NCBI GenBank assembly: GCA_023389745.1
Contig: JAEWED010000240.1
Span: 1 to 38,643 of the forward strand
Direction: 5' to 3'
DNA length: 38,643 nt
Origin: Actinomycetes bacterium
GTDB lineage: Bacteria; Actinomycetota; Acidimicrobiia; Acidimicrobiales; Microtrichaceae
Shown here: positions 23,775 through 32,939 of the stretch, one piece after another
Layout of the letters: the number at the start of each line of letters is the position of its first letter
Position numbering within the stretch: the first letter of the stretch is position 1
The notes under the pieces: generated by a model
Database searches by the model: none
Told to the model about the DNA's origin: nothing
Seen by the model: the letters and a program-made list of their open reading frames with translations, nothing else
Position numbers and translations under genes: made by a program

Positions 23775-24902
23775 ATGCGCACCGAACTCTGTGATCGACT
23801 GGGAATCGAGTTCCCGATCTTCGCCTTCACCCACTGCCGCGACGTCGTCGCCGCGGTCTCGAACGCCGGTGGACTCGGCGTCCTCGGCGCCGTCGGCTAC
23901 ACCGTCGAGCAGCTCGAGACCGAGATGGCCTGGATCGACGAGCACACCGACAAGCCCTACGGCGTCGACGTCGTCATCCCCGGCAAGTACGAGGGCATGG
24001 GCGAGATGGACCCCGTGAAGCTCGAGCAGGACCTGCTGACCATGGTCCCCGACGAGCACCGCCAGTTCGTCCGCAAGCTGCTCGCCGACCACGACGTGCC
24101 CGAGCTGCCCGCCGACGAGATCCCGCCCGCGCTCATCGGCTGGACCGAGGCGACCGCCTCGCCGCTGATCGACGCCGCGCTCAAGCACGACAAGGTCCGC
24201 CTGATCGCGAACGCGCTCGGCACGCCGCCGCAGGAGGTCATCGACCGCGTGCACGAGTCCGGCCGCCTGATCGCCGCGCTCTGCGGTGCACCGAAGCAGG
24301 CGCTCAAGCACAAGGAAGCGGGCGTCGACATCATCATCGCCCAGGGCACCGAGGGTGGCGGCCACACCGGCGACGTCGGCTCGGTCGTGCTGTGGCCCCA
24401 GGTCATCGACGCCGTGGCGCCGACCCCGGTGCTCGCCGCCGGTGGCATCGGCACCGGCCGTCAGGCCGCCGCGGCGCTCGCCATGGGCGCCGAGGGCATC
24501 TGGACCGGTTCGATCTGGCTGACCGTCGAGGAGGCCGACCAGGCGCCCGCCCAGGTCGAGTCGCTGCTCGCCGCGACCAGCCGTGACACCGTGCGCTCGC
24601 GCAGCTGGACCGGCAAGCCGTGCCGTATGCTGCGCAACGAGTGGACCGACGCCTGGGAGGACCCGGCCAACCCGGACCCGCTCGGCATGCCGCTGCAGTT
24701 CATGGTGACCGGCGAGGCCGTCGCCCGCACGCACCACTACTCCTTCCCGGCGAAGGACGTGGCGTTCAACCCGGTCGGTCAGATCGTCGGCACGATGAAC
24801 AAGGTCCGCAAGACCCGTGACGTCATCGCCGACATCGTCGAGGAGTACCTCGAGGCCTCGGCCCGGCTGGACCGCATCAACGAGCGTGCCGCCCAGGGCT
24901 GA
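23775..24902 (+). CDS. Nitronate monooxygenase-family FMN protein
   Basis: A 375-residue TIM-barrel flavoprotein of the nitronate monooxygenase (2-nitropropane dioxygenase) family. It begins with the family pattern IEFPIFAFTHCRDVVAAVSNAGGLGVLG, has GTEGGGHTGDVGS at residues 191-203 (FMN phosphate loop with His197) and the AAGGIGTGRQAAAALAMGA strand-helix. Family members oxidise nitronates, but actinomycete relatives include the steroid-ring hydroxylase IpdC, so nitronate may not be its substrate. ATG 23775 is 6 bases after the -10, and no Shine-Dalgarno sequence is present. The KstR-like operator suggests induction during lipid or steroid catabolism. A strong hairpin follows the gene. Confidence 0.9.
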   Translation: MRTELCDRLGIEFPIFAFTHCRDVVAAVSNAGGLGVLGAVGYTVEQLETEMAWIDEHTDKPYGVDVVIPGKYEGMGEMDPVKLEQDLLTMVPDEHRQFVRKLLADHDVPELPADEIPPALIGWTEATASPLIDAALKHDKVRLIANALGTPPQEVIDRVHESGRLIAALCGAPKQALKHKEAGVDIIIAQGTEGGGHTGDVGSVVLWPQVIDAVAPTPVLAAGGIGTGRQAAAALAMGAEGIWTGSIWLTVEEADQAPAQVESLLAATSRDTVRSRSWTGKPCRMLRNEWTDAWEDPANPDPLGMPLQFMVTGEAVARTHHYSFPAKDVAFNPVGQIVGTMNKVRKTRDVIADIVEEYLEASARLDRINERAAQG

Positions 24903-24927
24903 GCAGTCCGACCCGAGTCCGTCTGCA

Positions 24928-24961
24928 CGAAGGGGGCGCCTCCTCGGAGGCGCCCCCTTCG
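24928..24961. terminator. Strong hairpin terminator between convergent genes
   Basis: A perfect 16-bp inverted repeat (24928-24943 with 24946-24961) starting CGAAGGGGGCG. The A pairs on one side and TTCG on the other make it usable from both strands. It separates the flavoprotein and SpoIID-type genes. Confidence 0.85.
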
Positions 24962-24994
24962 TCGCGTTCCGGGCGGGTTACTTGACGACGGCAG

Positions 24995-26191
24995 TCACTT
25001 CACCACGAACTTGGTCGACATCAGCTGGGCCGAGGGGGAGTTCCGGTTGACCGTCGAGCGGAACGTCGGACCGCTGACGTCGCGGGTGCCGCCGGTGCCG
25101 GTCAGGCGGATCGTCGCCTTGTCGACGCGGCCCGAGGCACCGGTGTTGCCGAGGATCTGCACCGAGGTGACGGTGCCGAGCCCGAACCACGCGCCGAGCT
25201 GCTGACCGGTGTAGGTGCGGCTCCACGAGTTGTGCGGGTTGGTCGCCACCTCGTCGTAGGGGTCGGGCTTGCCGCGCAGGTAGGGGAGCGGCGAGACCCA
25301 CACGACCTCGCTGTGCTCGGTGTGCCCGCCGGACGACGCCGAGTAGACCGCGTCGATCAGCGCGCCGTTGTAGGTGATGACGCGGTTCGCGGTGCTGTCG
25401 ACCGCGGCACGCCAGCGGGCGTCCTCGTGGCGTGTGCCGGTGTAGGCCTGGTCGATCACGGTGCCGAGCAGGTCGTAGTCGCGGCTGTGGGTCGCGGCGA
25501 GCTTCTTCTGGGCGTAGGTGCGACTCGCGGTCGCCTGCGCCTTGATGGCCTCCATCGGCCACGACGACGACATCTCACCCAGCCCGTAGAGGTACCGCGA
25601 CATCGTCAGTCCGCCGACGATCACCCGCAGACCACCCGCCGGGTCGATCTTCACGGTGACGGAGCCGTAGTGGAAGTTGTAGCCGGGTGCCGAGACGGTG
25701 ACCGAGGACTGCGGGTAGGTCACGGCGATCGAGTTGGCGACGGTCCGGTTGATGATGCCGCTCACCACGACGTTCGACCCGGAGCGGGTCACGGTGACCG
25801 AGTGACCGTTCGGCAACCACTCGCCGGCGACCGTGACCTGGTTGCCGACGGCGCGCAGCGTGATGGTGTTCTGGCGTTCGGTGACGAGCACGCGGATGTT
25901 GTCGTTCGTCACCCTCGAGGTGACCGCGGCGCCGGTGTAGTAGTAGCCGAGGATCTGGTCGTAGGTGACACCCCGTTCGGCCATCCCGCGGGCGCCCCAC
26001 TGGCTCATGCCGACGCCGTGGCCCCAGCCGGAGCCCGAGAAGGTGAAGGAGTCGGCGGCAGGCGGTGGCGGAGGAGGCGGCTGGCAGGCCGCGGCGACGG
26101 CGACCACGAGTCCGAGGAGGGCGAGCAGCGATCGGCGCCGGGTCCGCGAGGACGCGCGCCGGTCCGAGGTGTGCGGGCGGGGAGGGGTCAC
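24995..26191 (-). CDS. SpoIID/LytB-domain lipoprotein
   Basis: The N-terminus has an Arg-rich region, a hydrophobic helix (SLLALLGLVVAVAAAC) and a lipobox-type cysteine followed by seven prolines, so it is probably a lipoprotein on the outer face of the membrane. Then come GSGWGHGVGMSQWGARGMAE, a beta-rich region, and the SpoIID core LYGLGEMSSSWPMEAIKAQA with its candidate catalytic Glu, ASRTYAQKKL, and YSASSGGHTEHSEVVW. SpoIID proteins cleave peptidoglycan glycan strands lacking stem peptides; related LytB proteins stimulate amidases. The GTG at 26189-26191 gives 398 residues and a normal signal-peptide n-region; a GTG at 26237-26239 is possible and would leave only 27 bases to the divergent gene. 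Neither start has a clear ribosome site. Confidence 0.85.
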   Translation of the reverse strand: MTPPRPHTSDRRASSRTRRRSLLALLGLVVAVAAACQPPPPPPPAADSFTFSGSGWGHGVGMSQWGARGMAERGVTYDQILGYYYTGAAVTSRVTNDNIRVLVTERQNTITLRAVGNQVTVAGEWLPNGHSVTVTRSGSNVVVSGIINRTVANSIAVTYPQSSVTVSAPGYNFHYGSVTVKIDPAGGLRVIVGGLTMSRYLYGLGEMSSSWPMEAIKAQATASRTYAQKKLAATHSRDYDLLGTVIDQAYTGTRHEDARWRAAVDSTANRVITYNGALIDAVYSASSGGHTEHSEVVWVSPLPYLRGKPDPYDEVATNPHNSWSRTYTGQQLGAWFGLGTVTSVQILGNTGASGRVDKATIRLTGTGGTRDVSGPTFRSTVNRNSPSAQLMSTKFVVK

Positions 26192-26266
26192 CAGAGAGGG
26201 ATCGGTCGATTCCGCGGACCCCTTGAGAGAGGCGCTCACGCAGGAGCGGTCTGCAAGGCTGGAGTC

Positions 26267-26974
26267 GTGCGCGTCGCGACCTTCAACACCCGCCACGGTG
26301 CCCATGAGGGCAGCGGCCTGCGGTCGTTGTTCACCGACCTGCGCGGTCTGCGGTCGTCGGTCACATCGCTGCACTCGGACATCGTCGCGCTCCAGGAGGT
26401 CGACCGTCGGCTCGTCCGATCCTGGTTCCGCGACCAGGGGGCGCTGCTCGGCTCGGCCACCGGGTCGACCGCGCTCTTCGGCCCGGCGCGTCGGGTCCTG
26501 GTGACCGGGCACGACGGGGTCGCCCTGCTGGTGCGGGGCACCGTGCTGTCCACTCGCACCGTGCGCCTGCCCGGCGACGCCGCCCCGCGGGTCGCCGTGC
26601 TGGCGCGCGTCCGGGTCGACGGCGACGAGGTCACCGTCGCAGCGACGCATCTGCAGAGCCGGGTGCGTTCCGGCCCGGCCGAGGCACCGATGCAGCTCGA
26701 CGCGCTGCTCGACGAGCTGAGCCGTTGGCCCGAGCCGTGGATCCTCGCGGGTGACCTGAACCTTCGCCCGACGGTCGTGGTGCCGGCCCTGGCCGCCGCC
26801 GGTCTCACACCGCTGCGGGCGGGCCCGACCTACCCGGCCGGCTCACCTCGCATCGAGATCGACGTCGTGGCGGTGCGGGGGCTCGAGCCGGCGACGACGG
26901 GTCCGCCCGCTCGGACGGTGCGGTTGCCGGTGAGCGACCATCGAGCGCTCGTCGCCGAGGTCCGCGCATCATGA
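26267..26974 (+). CDS. Endonuclease/exonuclease/phosphatase-family protein
   Basis: A 235-residue metal-dependent hydrolase fold (DNase I-like). Motifs in order: VATFNTRHG, DIVALQEVD with the metal-binding Glu, ATHLQSR, AGDLNLRP (Asp/Asn active-site pair) and SDHRAL (catalytic Asp-His). The usual IDHI strand reads IEIDVVAV. It could act on DNA, phospholipid head groups or phosphoinositides; the family does not tell which. GTG at 26267-26269 is chosen since conserved sequence begins at once, and AAGGCT lies 6 bases before it, a weak leaderless -10. Its stop overlaps the SDR-like gene (ATGA). Confidence 0.85.
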   Translation: MRVATFNTRHGAHEGSGLRSLFTDLRGLRSSVTSLHSDIVALQEVDRRLVRSWFRDQGALLGSATGSTALFGPARRVLVTGHDGVALLVRGTVLSTRTVRLPGDAAPRVAVLARVRVDGDEVTVAATHLQSRVRSGPAEAPMQLDALLDELSRWPEPWILAGDLNLRPTVVVPALAAAGLTPLRAGPTYPAGSPRIEIDVVAVRGLEPATTGPPARTVRLPVSDHRALVAEVRAS

Positions 26975-27879
26975 CCGCTCATGTCGGCCCGATCGCGGCC
27001 GATGGGGCACCTGATGGTCACGACCACGTGACCCGAGCGCCGAGGTTCGGAGTGGACGAGCAGCACGACGACGCGACGTCATCGCCGTTCATCGACCCGC
27101 CGCGGCCCGTGTTCGGCGTGGAGCCGCCGCCGAGCGAGCCGGCGCCCGAGCCCGGACCGGCGTCGATACCGGTGGAGCGGCCGCTCGAGGGCAAGCTCGC
27201 GGTCGTGACCGGTGCGACGGGGTTGCTCGGGGCGATGGTCGCCGAGGAGCTCACCGATCGTGGCGCACGGGTCTGCCTGTTGGGCCGCTCGGTCACCGAG
27301 CTGCGTGAGACCGCACGGCGCTGCGGTGGCGCCTCGGCGATGCTGCGCTGCGACCTGGCCAGTGCCGACGACGTCGCCGACGCGGCCGACTTCGTCGAGC
27401 GGATCGGGGCGCCGGTCGACGTGCTCGTGCACGCCGCGGGCGTGCGCGCCTCGGCGACGGTGAGCGACGGCAGCCTCGAGAGCCTCGACGAGCACTACCT
27501 GCTCAACCTGCGGGGTCCCTACCTGCTCACCCAGCGGCTGCTCGCCTCGCTGAGCGCCGCACGGGGCCAGGTCGTCTTCTTCGCATCGAGCTCCCGTCCC
27601 GACCTCGTCGCCGACGCGCACGGCGGTGACGCGCACCACGCGATCTCGACCGCCGCGCTCGTCGCGTTCGCCCGGGAGCTGCGCGCCGAAGCCGCACCCG
27701 CGGGTGTGCGTGTGCTGACCGTCGACGCCGAGCTCGACCTCGGACCCGACGACGACGGCGACGAGGTGCTCGCCGCGCTCGCGACACAGGTCATCGAGTC
27801 GCTGGGCTCCCCACGACTCGACGTCACCGGCTTCTCCGTACGCGCGACGGCCCAGCCCTCGCGCACTGTCCGGCAGTAG
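26971..27879 (+). CDS. SDR-like Rossmann protein without the catalytic Tyr/Lys
   Basis: A 302-residue protein with a disordered, Pro/Asp-rich N-terminal tail of about 70 residues, then a short-chain dehydrogenase fold. The nucleotide-binding loop TGATGLLG is at residues 80-87, VLVHAAG replaces NNAG, and FFASSS is in the place of the catalytic serine. The YxxxK motif is replaced by HAIST (His223 to Thr227), so both catalytic Tyr and Lys are gone while the following AAL helix is kept. It probably binds NAD(P) but may not be an oxidoreductase. The start overlaps the preceding nuclease-fold gene by 4 bases, suggesting joint translation and perhaps a shared function. Confidence 0.82.
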   Translation: MTAHVGPIAADGAPDGHDHVTRAPRFGVDEQHDDATSSPFIDPPRPVFGVEPPPSEPAPEPGPASIPVERPLEGKLAVVTGATGLLGAMVAEELTDRGARVCLLGRSVTELRETARRCGGASAMLRCDLASADDVADAADFVERIGAPVDVLVHAAGVRASATVSDGSLESLDEHYLLNLRGPYLLTQRLLASLSAARGQVVFFASSSRPDLVADAHGGDAHHAISTAALVAFARELRAEAAPAGVRVLTVDAELDLGPDDDGDEVLAALATQVIESLGSPRLDVTGFSVRATAQPSRTVRQ

Positions 27880-27894
27880 CGACAAGGCCGGCGG

Positions 27895-27900
27895 TAGCCT
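27895..27900 (+). promoter_or_regulatory. -10 element of the DUF3499 gene
   Basis: TAGCCT followed by 6 bases and ATG 27907. It lies only 15 bases after the SDR-like stop, so the DUF3499 gene can be transcribed on its own. Confidence 0.5.
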
Positions 27901-27906
27901 CCAGCC

Positions 27907-28539
27907 ATGGACAGGGTCTGCGTGCGACCGGGATGTGATCGTCCCGCCCGTGCGCGCCTCGCGTACGACACCGTGACCTGTCAGGTGTGGCTCGACCAGC
28001 TGCTCGATACCTCCGGTCGCGCCCAGGAGATCTGCGAGCTGCACGCCGAGCGGCTCACGGTGCCGCGTGGCTGGATGCTCTGCGACCGCCGTGCCGAGGC
28101 ACCCGCGCTCTTCGTGGCCGAGGTCGCCGCACCGGCCGACGACGCCTCCGCTGCCGACGCTGCCGGCACCGAGGGTCCCGCCCGCCGCCGTCGGCGTTCC
28201 CGGCGCGACGCGGACGCGACGCGCAACCTCTTCGACGAGATCGCCGCCGACATCTCCGAGGCGCCCATCGAGGTCGTGATGGCACCGCACCTCGCCGTGG
28301 TCGCCCCGGCTGTCGTCGAACCGGACGTCATGTCCGGACCCGAGTCCCAGCCGGAACCGGTGCGGGAGCCGGAACCGGTGCGAGAACCGGCCGCGGCCGC
28401 AGTCGAACCGGCTCCCGAAGCGACCGACGAGCTGTCGGTGCTGAAGGCGACGTCACCGCTGCTCGCTCGTGCGTTCAGCCAGACCGGGCCGCAGCGCTCG
28501 GTGCTCACCCAGTCGAACGGCGACGACGCCACCGACTGA
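27907..28539 (+). CDS. DUF3499 family protein
   Basis: A 210-residue protein. The first 60 residues match the actinobacterial DUF3499 pattern: C5-VRPG-C10, Cys25, then CELHAERL (Cys43, His46) and TVPRGW, likely a zinc-binding unit. The remainder is low complexity: an Arg-rich patch (RRRRRSRRDA), a stretch of alternating Pro/Glu/Val with a doubled PEPVRE, and a conserved-looking end (SPLLARAFSQ). The function of the family is unknown; it usually sits near housekeeping genes. The start fits a TAGCCT-N6-ATG leaderless promoter. Confidence 0.82.
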   Translation: MDRVCVRPGCDRPARARLAYDTVTCQVWLDQLLDTSGRAQEICELHAERLTVPRGWMLCDRRAEAPALFVAEVAAPADDASAADAAGTEGPARRRRRSRRDADATRNLFDEIAADISEAPIEVVMAPHLAVVAPAVVEPDVMSGPESQPEPVREPEPVREPAAAAVEPAPEATDELSVLKATSPLLARAFSQTGPQRSVLTQSNGDDATD

Positions 28540-28571
28540 CCACCCCGCCACTGAGAACCCAGGGGGACAAC

Positions 28572-29981
28572 ATGTCGATCGACACCTCTACCGGCGCCGC
28601 AGCGCCGGTCGACAACCCGTACCTGCTGGGCAACTTCGCGCCCGTCGACACCGAGCTCACCGCGGTCGACCTCGAGGTCGACGGCGAGCTGCCCCTGTCG
28701 CTCGACGGTCGCTACCTGCGCAACGGGCCCAACCCGATGCACGCCGACGCCGCGTCGTACCACTGGTTCACCGGCGCCGGGATGGTGCACGGCGTCCGCC
28801 TGCGCGACGGGCGCGCCGAGTGGTACCGCAACCGGTGGGTCCGCGCCGGCGACGTGCCCGCCGAGCTCGGTGAGCCCGACCCGGGCGGACCCGTCACCGA
28901 GGGGGCGGACTTCGCGGCCAACACCAACGTGATCGGCCTGGCCGGCCGCTGCTTCGCGCTGGTCGAGGCGGGCTCCAAGCCGGTCGAGCTGGACCTCGAG
29001 CTCGACACCGTCGCCCGCTCGGACTTCGACGGCACGCTGCCCCACGGCGCGACGGCGCATCCCAAGGTCGACCCGGCGACAGGTGAGCTGCACCTGACCA
29101 ACTACTTCTGGGCCCGTCCCGACGTGGCCGAGTACGCCGTGGTGTCGCCCGAGGGGCGGGTCGTGCACGTCGAGGACATCGACATGCCGGGCTCCCCGAT
29201 GGTGCACGACATGTCGATCACCGAGCGCCACGCCGTCTTCTACGACCTGCCGGTCACCTTCGACGTGGACGTCGCCATGACCGGCGCCGCCCTGCCGTAC
29301 ACCTGGAACCCCGACCATCCGGCACGGGTGGGCGTGCTGCCCCTCGGCGGCAGCCGGTCGCACCCCGATGCCACGGTCCGGTGGTTCGAGGTGGCGCCGT
29401 GTTACGTGTTCCATCCGCTCAACGCCCACGACGTGCTCGGCGACGACGGCGAGCCCGCCGCGGTGGTGCTCGACGTGGTGCGCCACGATCGGGTGTTCGA
29501 CCGGTCCCGGCTGGGTCCCGACGAGAGCGTGCCCAACCTGTGGCGCTGGACCCTCGACCTGCGCCGCGGCACCACGACCGAGGAGCAGCTCGGCGACGTC
29601 CCCCTGGAGTTCCCGCGGGTCGACGAGCGTCGGGTGGGCCGCCGGCAGCGCCACGGCTGGGCGACCGCGCTGAGCGACGAGCGTCGGGGCAGCTCGGTGT
29701 TCGAGCCCGACTGCCTGTACCACCACGACTTCGAGACCGGCGTCGTGTCGCGCCACCGGTTCGGCCCGGGCCGCTCGGTCGGCGAAGCGGTGTTCGTGCC
29801 CTCGTCGCCCGACGCGGACGAGGACGACGGCCACCTGCTCACGTTCGTGTACGACGCCGCAACGGATCGCTCGCAGCTGGTGGTGCTCGCCGCCCAGGAC
29901 GTGGCCGCCGGCCCCGTCGCCGCCGTGCACCTGCCCCAGCGAGTGCCGTACGGCTTCCACGGCAACTGGTTGCCGTCCTGA
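28572..29981 (+). CDS. Carotenoid oxygenase (RPE65/lignostilbene dioxygenase family)
   Basis: A 469-residue non-heme iron dioxygenase that cleaves a double bond in carotenoids, stilbenes or related compounds. The N-terminus has YLRNGPNPM and YHWFTGAGMVHGV, typical of the family. The four iron-binding histidines are expected in GATAHPKVD, MVHDMSIT, FHPLNAHD and the terminal GFHGNW, all visible. AGGGGGA lies 6 bases before ATG 28572, so this gene uses a ribosome site, unlike many neighbours. The last codons are duplicated beyond the stop (29957-30005). No carotenoid synthesis genes are in the window. Confidence 0.94.
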   Translation: MSIDTSTGAAAPVDNPYLLGNFAPVDTELTAVDLEVDGELPLSLDGRYLRNGPNPMHADAASYHWFTGAGMVHGVRLRDGRAEWYRNRWVRAGDVPAELGEPDPGGPVTEGADFAANTNVIGLAGRCFALVEAGSKPVELDLELDTVARSDFDGTLPHGATAHPKVDPATGELHLTNYFWARPDVAEYAVVSPEGRVVHVEDIDMPGSPMVHDMSITERHAVFYDLPVTFDVDVAMTGAALPYTWNPDHPARVGVLPLGGSRSHPDATVRWFEVAPCYVFHPLNAHDVLGDDGEPAAVVLDVVRHDRVFDRSRLGPDESVPNLWRWTLDLRRGTTTEEQLGDVPLEFPRVDERRVGRRQRHGWATALSDERRGSSVFEPDCLYHHDFETGVVSRHRFGPGRSVGEAVFVPSSPDADEDDGHLLTFVYDAATDRSQLVVLAAQDVAAGPVAAVHLPQRVPYGFHGNWLPS

Positions 29982-30005
29982 CACAGCCACGGCAACTGGT
30001 TGCCG
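29957..30005 (+). repeat. Duplicated 19-bp segment with internal palindrome, across the stop codon
   Basis: The same 19 bases occur at 29957-29975 (last codons of the carotenoid oxygenase gene) and 29987-30005, a 30-bp period. Each contains CGGCAAC and GTTGCCG arms around TG. They may be hairpin-forming or protein-binding copies before the fumarase promoter, or a slippage duplication. Confidence 0.88.
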
Positions 30006-30052
30006 GCAGGTGAGCTCGAGGGCCTGCTTGGGGACCGCGGAGGGCCGCCGCG

Positions 30053-30058
30053 TAGATT
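30053..30058 (+). promoter_or_regulatory. -10 element of the fumarase gene
   Basis: TAGATT followed by 6 bases and ATG 30065; there is no Shine-Dalgarno sequence. The second palindrome copy (29990-30005) lies about 50 bases upstream of it. Confidence 0.5.
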
Positions 30059-30064
30059 CGGGCC

Positions 30065-31696
<1,632 letters not shown>

Positions 31697-31806
31697 GTTG
31701 TTGCGGGGCGCAATATCGCTCGATCCGGTTTGATGACCGGCGCGTGGCGGTATGGCAGAATTCACAGACCTGTGCGTACAGGTGCTCGGCGACTGGGAGA
31801 GGCTCC

Positions 31807-32862
31807 GTGGCACGACAGAAGTACTCGAGAGGCGCCGTTGCGCTCGTCCTCGCTGCGGTGGCACTGCTCGCCACCGCCTGCCCCCCGCAACCGGGGCCGG
31901 GCGGCGAAGGAGGCTTCGGCTACGCCGAGATCCCGCCGAACTCGACCGACCCGTCGATCTCGGGCGATCCGCTCTACCCGAACTTCGCGATCCCCGCCGC
32001 GGGCACACCTCGCAACCGACTGGTCGTGCTCTTCAACGGCACCGGTGCCGGCCCGAGCGCGCTGGCCGGCATGGGCAACAAGCTGGCGGCCGACGGCTAC
32101 CACGTCATCGGGCTCCGCTACGCCTCGGGGGTGGGCACCCAGTCGGCGTGCCCGGACTCCGCGGTCTCGACGTGGGCCGACTGCCATCGCGAGTTCCGCA
32201 GCGAGGTCGTCTTCGGCTCGGGCGTCGGTGACCCCGACGGCTACGCGGCCGACCACCCGTCGGTCAGCGTGACGCCCTCGAACTCGGTCGTGAACCGCCT
32301 GATCAAGCTGGTCGACCACCTCGTCGAGCGCTTCCCGCTCGACGACTGGACCCAGTTCCAGGACCGGTCCGGCGGTGACTGCATCGAGTCGCCGCAGTAC
32401 GGCGGCTGCGAGCTCGACTGGACCAAGGTCGTGGCGATGGGCCACTCCCAGGGCGCCGGTGTCGCGCTCTACCTCGGCAAGCAGTTCCCGCTCGCACGCG
32501 TCGCCATGCTCTCGGGTGCGTACGACGCGTTCTACCTCGGCTCGAGCGCCTACTCCGTCGCACCCTGGGTGACCGAGGGCGACTTCGCGACCCCGACCTC
32601 GTCGATCGCGACCTTCAGCCACCTCAACGACTACGGCCTGGGCATCCAGCGGGCGGTGGCCGACGCACTGGGTCTGGCCGGTCCCGAGCAGAACGTGATC
32701 ACCACGGCCCGGCCATACGGCGGGACCAACCGGATCGTCACGACCGCGCAGCCGTCGTGCCTGCTCGACAACAACGGTCCGCACAACGCGACCGCCACCG
32801 ACGGCTGCTCACCTCCCGGCGCACACTCGAACGCCTGGCGCTACCTCGCCGGCGGCGCCTGA
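31807..32862 (+). CDS. Lipoprotein alpha/beta hydrolase
   Basis: A 351-residue exported protein. It begins ARQKYSRGAVALVLAAVALL and has a lipobox-type ATAC cysteine, so it is probably lipid-anchored outside the membrane. The hydrolase fold shows VVLFNGTGAGPSAL (oxyanion strand), YHVIGLRYASGVG and the nucleophile elbow GHSQG with Ser214. Several cysteines (CPDS, DCHR, DCIES, GGCELD, SCLL, DGCSP) could form disulphides. GTG 31807 has GGGAGAGG about 7 bases upstream. The role is unknown; similar proteins act as esterases. The last codons (LAGGA-stop) are repeated in the downstream 25-bp tandem array. Confidence 0.84.
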   Translation: MARQKYSRGAVALVLAAVALLATACPPQPGPGGEGGFGYAEIPPNSTDPSISGDPLYPNFAIPAAGTPRNRLVVLFNGTGAGPSALAGMGNKLAADGYHVIGLRYASGVGTQSACPDSAVSTWADCHREFRSEVVFGSGVGDPDGYAADHPSVSVTPSNSVVNRLIKLVDHLVERFPLDDWTQFQDRSGGDCIESPQYGGCELDWTKVVAMGHSQGAGVALYLGKQFPLARVAMLSGAYDAFYLGSSAYSVAPWVTEGDFATPTSSIATFSHLNDYGLGIQRAVADALGLAGPEQNVITTARPYGGTNRIVTTAQPSCLLDNNGPHNATATDGCSPPGAHSNAWRYLAGGA

Positions 32863-32918
32863 CCCCAGCCTCGCCGGCGGCCTCTGATCCCAGCCTCGCC
32901 GGCGGCGCCTGAGCTGAG
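32844..32918 (+). repeat. Three 25-bp tandem repeats across the hydrolase stop codon
   Basis: Units at 32844-32868, 32869-32893 and 32894-32918 share CCTCGCCGGCGGC at the start and CTGA or CTGATC near the end; a worn fourth piece (CCACCGGCGG) follows. The first unit contains the real TGA (32860-32862). The 25-bp period does not keep frame, so the extra copies are non-coding. Confidence 0.88.
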
Positions 32919-32939
32919 TCCACCGGCGGGTCGCGCCCG

